From NCBI RefSeq assembly GCF_003336875.1, contig NZ_QGNJ01000004.1, forward strand, positions 62,001 to 126,000: a stretch of 64,000 bases of DNA, in the 5' to 3' direction. Below the pieces are notes generated by a model, which was given only the letters and a program-made list of their open reading frames with translations, was not told the DNA's origin and did not search any database. This stretch comes from Oleisolibacter albus. GTDB lineage: Bacteria; Pseudomonadota; Alphaproteobacteria; Azospirillales; Azospirillaceae. Position numbers and translations under genes: made by a program. Below, one piece after another: positions 61,634 through 64,000 of this stretch. The first letter of the stretch is position 1. Each line of letters starts with the position of its first letter.

Positions 61634-61875
61634 CGCCTGTTGGTCCCGGCGGGACGGAACAGGGGAATGGACGCATGGGCAAGGAGACAGGGGAACTGCG
61701 TGGCGGTCCGGCACGGGACGGGGCCATGAGCGGGCATCTTCCCGGGGAACGGAAAGAGGACGAGGCCAAACGGGCGGAGGTGGAGGCGGCGCACAAGGCC
61801 AGGGCCGAGGCGGTGCAGACGCCCGATGCCGGCCCCCTGACTCCTGCCGCGCCTTTGCGCCGGCCGCCGGATTGA
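61630..61875 (+). CDS. Small charged hypothetical protein
   Basis: 81 residues, or 66 if it starts at the ATG 61675. Overlaps the oxidoreductase stop by ATGA. Rich in Glu, Lys, Arg, Ala and Pro (EDEAKRAEVEAAHKARAEAVQ) with no hydrophobic segment; probably partly disordered. No known relatives recognised, so its reality is uncertain. Confidence 0.4.
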   Translation: MTPVGPGGTEQGNGRMGKETGELRGGPARDGAMSGHLPGERKEDEAKRAEVEAAHKARAEAVQTPDAGPLTPAAPLRRPPD

Positions 61876-61942
61876 TGCCGGCGCCGTGCCGATGCTCAGC
61901 CGCTCCGGGTCGGTGCCCCGACCGGGCGGCTCCGGCTCAGGC

Positions 61943-62161
61943 TCAGTGGATGGAGACCGGCTCCATGTCGTGCTGACGCACGGTGGCGACGGCTAGGTCG
62001 CGGTTCTTCAGCACGGTCAGCACGGTGCCGTCGGCGGCATGGATGGCGAAGGCCGGTTCGCCCTGCATCTCCACCGCCTTCACATAGGCGATGTCGTTGA
62101 CGCCATAGGCGGCGAGATCCTGGCTGGACAGCTGACGGAGGAACTGGCTGGCGGTGGTCAT
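61943..62161 (-). CDS. DUF1150 family protein
   Basis: 72 residues from the ATG at 62161. AAYGVNDIAYVKAV, FAIHAADGTVLTVLKNRDLAVATVRQHDMEPVSIH is the DUF1150 pattern, found in alphaproteobacteria directly behind Hsp20 genes. Here it is 83 nt downstream of such a gene. Role unknown, probably part of the heat response. Confidence 0.9.
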   Translation of the reverse strand: MTTASQFLRQLSSQDLAAYGVNDIAYVKAVEMQGEPAFAIHAADGTVLTVLKNRDLAVATVRQHDMEPVSIH

Positions 62162-62244
62162 GGCACGGAACTCCGGGCATGCGGGCGGCGGTGCCCCCGC
62201 ATGGCTACTGTGACGGGAAAGACCTGAACAGATGGTAAAAGGCC

Positions 62245-62748
62245 TCAGCCAAGGGGATCGGGGCTTGCCTTGCCGGGCAGGGGCCGGTCCGGGGACAGGT
62301 CGATGGTCTGGGGACCCGGGGCGTCGGTGCCGCCCTGCGGCGTATCGATCTTGATGGTCCGGACCTTGGGTTCGGGCAGCGGCCGGCGCAGCTCCACATG
62401 CAGCAGACCGTTGTCCAGGCTGCATCCCAGCACCTCGATGCCCTCGGCCAGCACGAAGCTGCGCTGGAACTGGCGGGCGGCGATGCCGCGATGCAGATAG
62501 ATGCGGGACTTGTCGTCGGTCTGCTTGCCGCGGATGACCAGCTGGTTGTCCTCCATCTGCACCTGCAGATCCTCGGCGGTGAAGCCGGCGACTGCCAGGG
62601 TGATGCGCAGCCGATCTTCGGCGACCTGCTCGATATTGTACGGGGGATAGCCTTCGTTGGCGCTCTTGGCGATGCGGTCGAGCGTGCGCTCGAACTGGTC
62701 GAAGCCAAGCAGGAACGGGCTGTTGAACAGCGACAGGCGGGTGGTCAC
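62245..62748 (-). CDS. Small heat shock protein (Hsp20)
   Basis: 167 residues from the GTG at 62748, chosen because AGGAGA lies 8 nt upstream; the ATG at 62766 has no RBS. SLFNSPFLLGFDQFERTLDR is the usual start; the alpha-crystallin domain includes YNIEQVAEDRLRITLAVAGF and DNGLLHVELRRPLPE, with a long C-terminal tail. It holds unfolding proteins. Confidence 0.92.
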   Translation of the reverse strand: MTTRLSLFNSPFLLGFDQFERTLDRIAKSANEGYPPYNIEQVAEDRLRITLAVAGFTAEDLQVQMEDNQLVIRGKQTDDKSRIYLHRGIAARQFQRSFVLAEGIEVLGCSLDNGLLHVELRRPLPEPKVRTIKIDTPQGGTDAPGPQTIDLSPDRPLPGKASPDPLG

Positions 62749-62903
62749 GGCGCATCTCCTCGGCATGAGCGAGCTGGGACCGGCCCGGCACCGGCGCCGT
62801 CCCCAGGGTGTACATGGGTATTGCCTTGTTCCGATCAAGGCAAGCGCCGCGCCGTACCGCCCTGCTCCGCGGTCAGCCCTGGTCCGGGACAGGGGGCGGG
62901 CGT

Positions 62904-63206
62904 CTACTCGCCGGGGCCGGGACCCAGCGGCTCCCGCCCGCGGGTGGCCTGGGGCAGCAGTTCGACGATGGTCAGGCCCAGCCGGCCGTCCACCACCACC
63001 AGTTCGCCGCGGGCCACCATGCGGTCGTTGACGAACACGTCCACCGGCTCGCCCACCGCCCGTTCCAGATCGACGATCTCGCCGGGACCCAGGCGCAGCA
63101 GCTGGCTGATGCGCAACCGGCGCCGGCCCAGCCGGACCGAGACCTGCACGGGCACACCGAGCACGCTGCCCTTGTCGAATTCTTCGCCGGAGCTGGGTTC
63201 GGGCAT
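62904..63206 (-). CDS. fliN: FliN/SpoA-type flagellar motor switch protein
   Basis: 100 residues from the ATG at 63206. The SpoA fold is evident: LGVPVQVSVRLGRRRLRISQLLRLGPGEIVDLERAVGEPVDVFVNDRMVARGELVVVDGRLGLTIVELL. It forms the C-ring with FliM and FliG. No other flagellar genes lie in the window, so a type III secretion C-ring role remains possible. Confidence 0.88.
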   Translation of the reverse strand: MPEPSSGEEFDKGSVLGVPVQVSVRLGRRRLRISQLLRLGPGEIVDLERAVGEPVDVFVNDRMVARGELVVVDGRLGLTIVELLPQATRGREPLGPGPGE

Positions 63207-63279
63207 GCTGGATGTCACGCAGAAGGGGACGGGGCGGGCCGGGGTCGCCCCCGGCTGCGGCCCACTATAGGGCAAGGAA

Positions 63280-63368
63280 CCGGGGCGGGAAAGCGCGCCC
63301 GCCCCGGACAAAGTTGGGCAATCGATGTTGGGCAATCACTGCTGGGCAGTCACTGCTCGGCAGTCAGA
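63280..63368. repeat. 10-bp hairpin and four 14-bp tandem repeats between fliN and the efflux gene
   Basis: A perfect CCGGGGCGGG / CCCGCCCCGG hairpin at 63280-63307 is followed by four copies of a 14-nt unit (GTTGGGCAATCGAT, GTTGGGCAATCACT, GCTGGGCAGTCACT, GCTCGGCAGTCAGA) at 63313-63368, drifting from left to right. The function is unknown; the hairpin may end the efflux operon. Confidence 0.7.
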
Positions 63369-63402
63369 GACCAACGGACCCCGGCCCCGCGCGCTGCCCG
63401 GA

Positions 63403-64000
63403 TCAGGTCGTGCCGCCGCCCAGGGCCTGGTACAGCGTCACCTGGTTGGTCAGGCGGTTGAGATGCACCTGAGCGAAGGCCAGTTCGGCGCTGCGCCGCC
63501 GTTCCTGCGCGTCCAGCCAGGTGCGCAGCGGCACGGCACCGGCCCGGTAGCGCACGGCATAGAGCCGCTCGGCCGTGCGCGTGGCCTCCAGCGATGTCTG
63601 CTGCTGCTCGGCCTGGATGGCCAGCTGCTGCCGGGCCGACAGGGCGTTGTCCACATCGACCAGGGCCTGCTGCAGCGTCTGGCGGAAGGTCACCACCGCC
63701 CGCTCATAGTCGGCGCGGGAGATCGCGGTGTTCAGCCGCACCTTCTCCCAGTTCAGGAAAGGCAGGGTCAGGCCGGCGCCCAGGGTGCCCACCGGATTGG
63801 ACAGCAGGTCCGACAGGCTGCTGCTGCTGCTGCCATAGCTGCCGGTCAGGCTCAGGGCGGGATAGTAGCTGGTGCGGGTGGCGTCCACATCGGCCAGGCT
63901 GCCGCGCAGGCGCAGTTCCGCTGCCCGCAGGTCGGGGCGGCGGCCCAGCAGGCTGGCCGGCAGGCCCGGCTCCACCGCCGGCAGCGGCGCCAGCGGCAGG
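63403..64000 (-). CDS. NodT-family outer-membrane efflux lipoprotein, 5' part outside window
   Basis: The last 199 codons of an outer-membrane factor (OEP) gene that enters from the right edge. The frame continues to 64000 without a stop. RRPDLRAAELRLRGSLADVDATRTSYYPALSLTGSYGSSSS and LPFLNWEKVRLNTAISRADYERAVVTFRQTLQQALVDVDNALSARQQL are the normal second half of TolC/NodT proteins. It works with an RND pump whose genes would lie upstream, outside the window. Confidence 0.9.
   Translation of the reverse strand, partial: LPLAPLPAVEPGLPASLLGRRPDLRAAELRLRGSLADVDATRTSYYPALSLTGSYGSSSSSLSDLLSNPVGTLGAGLTLPFLNWEKVRLNTAISRADYERAVVTFRQTLQQALVDVDNALSARQQLAIQAEQQQTSLEATRTAERLYAVRYRAGAVPLRTWLDAQERRRSAELAFAQVHLNRLTNQVTLYQALGGGTT

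Overview
The window is about 68% G+C and reads as an alphaproteobacterial chromosome. The best fit is Rhodospirillales/Azospirillales: it has an Hsp20 + DUF1150 pair, ApaG, a PspABC/PspF stress locus, a Zur-type znu locus, GTA-like tail genes and GTG starts with AAGGAG-type ribosome binding sites. The genus cannot be fixed from sequence alone.

Region 1 (1-7596) is the right end of an integrated, satellite-like genomic island. A tyrosine integrase lies next to a duplicated 3' half of tRNA-Gly(GCC), which is the attachment site. The island then carries, all on the minus strand, an AlpA-like HTH gene, two regulatory/replication-type genes, a RepB-like primase, a ribbon-helix-helix protein and a restriction-modification module. 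That module is a fused nuclease/N6-methylase plus a specificity subunit cut by the window edge. No phage structural genes are seen in this part.

Region 2 (7597-39460) is ordinary chromosome with several small functional groups: tRNA-Arg(CCT); a di-heme cytochrome c peroxidase; a PHO-box-headed phospholipase C-like and metallophosphatase pair; endonuclease V; a divergent cluster combining GTP cyclohydrolase II, CDP-alcohol phosphotransferase, dehydrogenase, PTPS-like, glycosyltransferase and methyltransferase genes, followed by a response regulator; an expanded phage-shock operon with a textbook sigma-54 promoter and divergent pspF; a GH13 glucosidase; a lysine 2,3-aminomutase-like radical SAM enzyme; gamma-glutamyltransferase; tRNA-Gly(CCC); apaG and folE; the zinc importer znuABC with a Zur box; and dapB.

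Region 3 (39468-54470, minus strand) is a compact phage-tail locus. It encodes tail terminator, tail tube, two overlapping tail chaperone frames, a short tape measure, distal-tail proteins, an NlpC/P60 protein, a 2505-residue tip protein, fibre-type accessory genes, and a lysis set of two holins and a muramidase. There is no capsid, portal, terminase or integrase, so it looks like a non-contractile (F-type) tailocin. Its 5' side has a promoter, a terminator inside the leader, and AT-rich palindromes.

Region 4 (54903-64000) holds an orphan Pycsar-effector-like membrane protein, a ferric-reductase-type operon (PepSY, DUF2271, DUF4198, ApbE, flavodoxin/FNR reductase) behind a Fur-like box, a SelD-linked FAD oxidoreductase, Hsp20 and DUF1150, FliN, and the 3' part of a NodT-type efflux outer-membrane gene.
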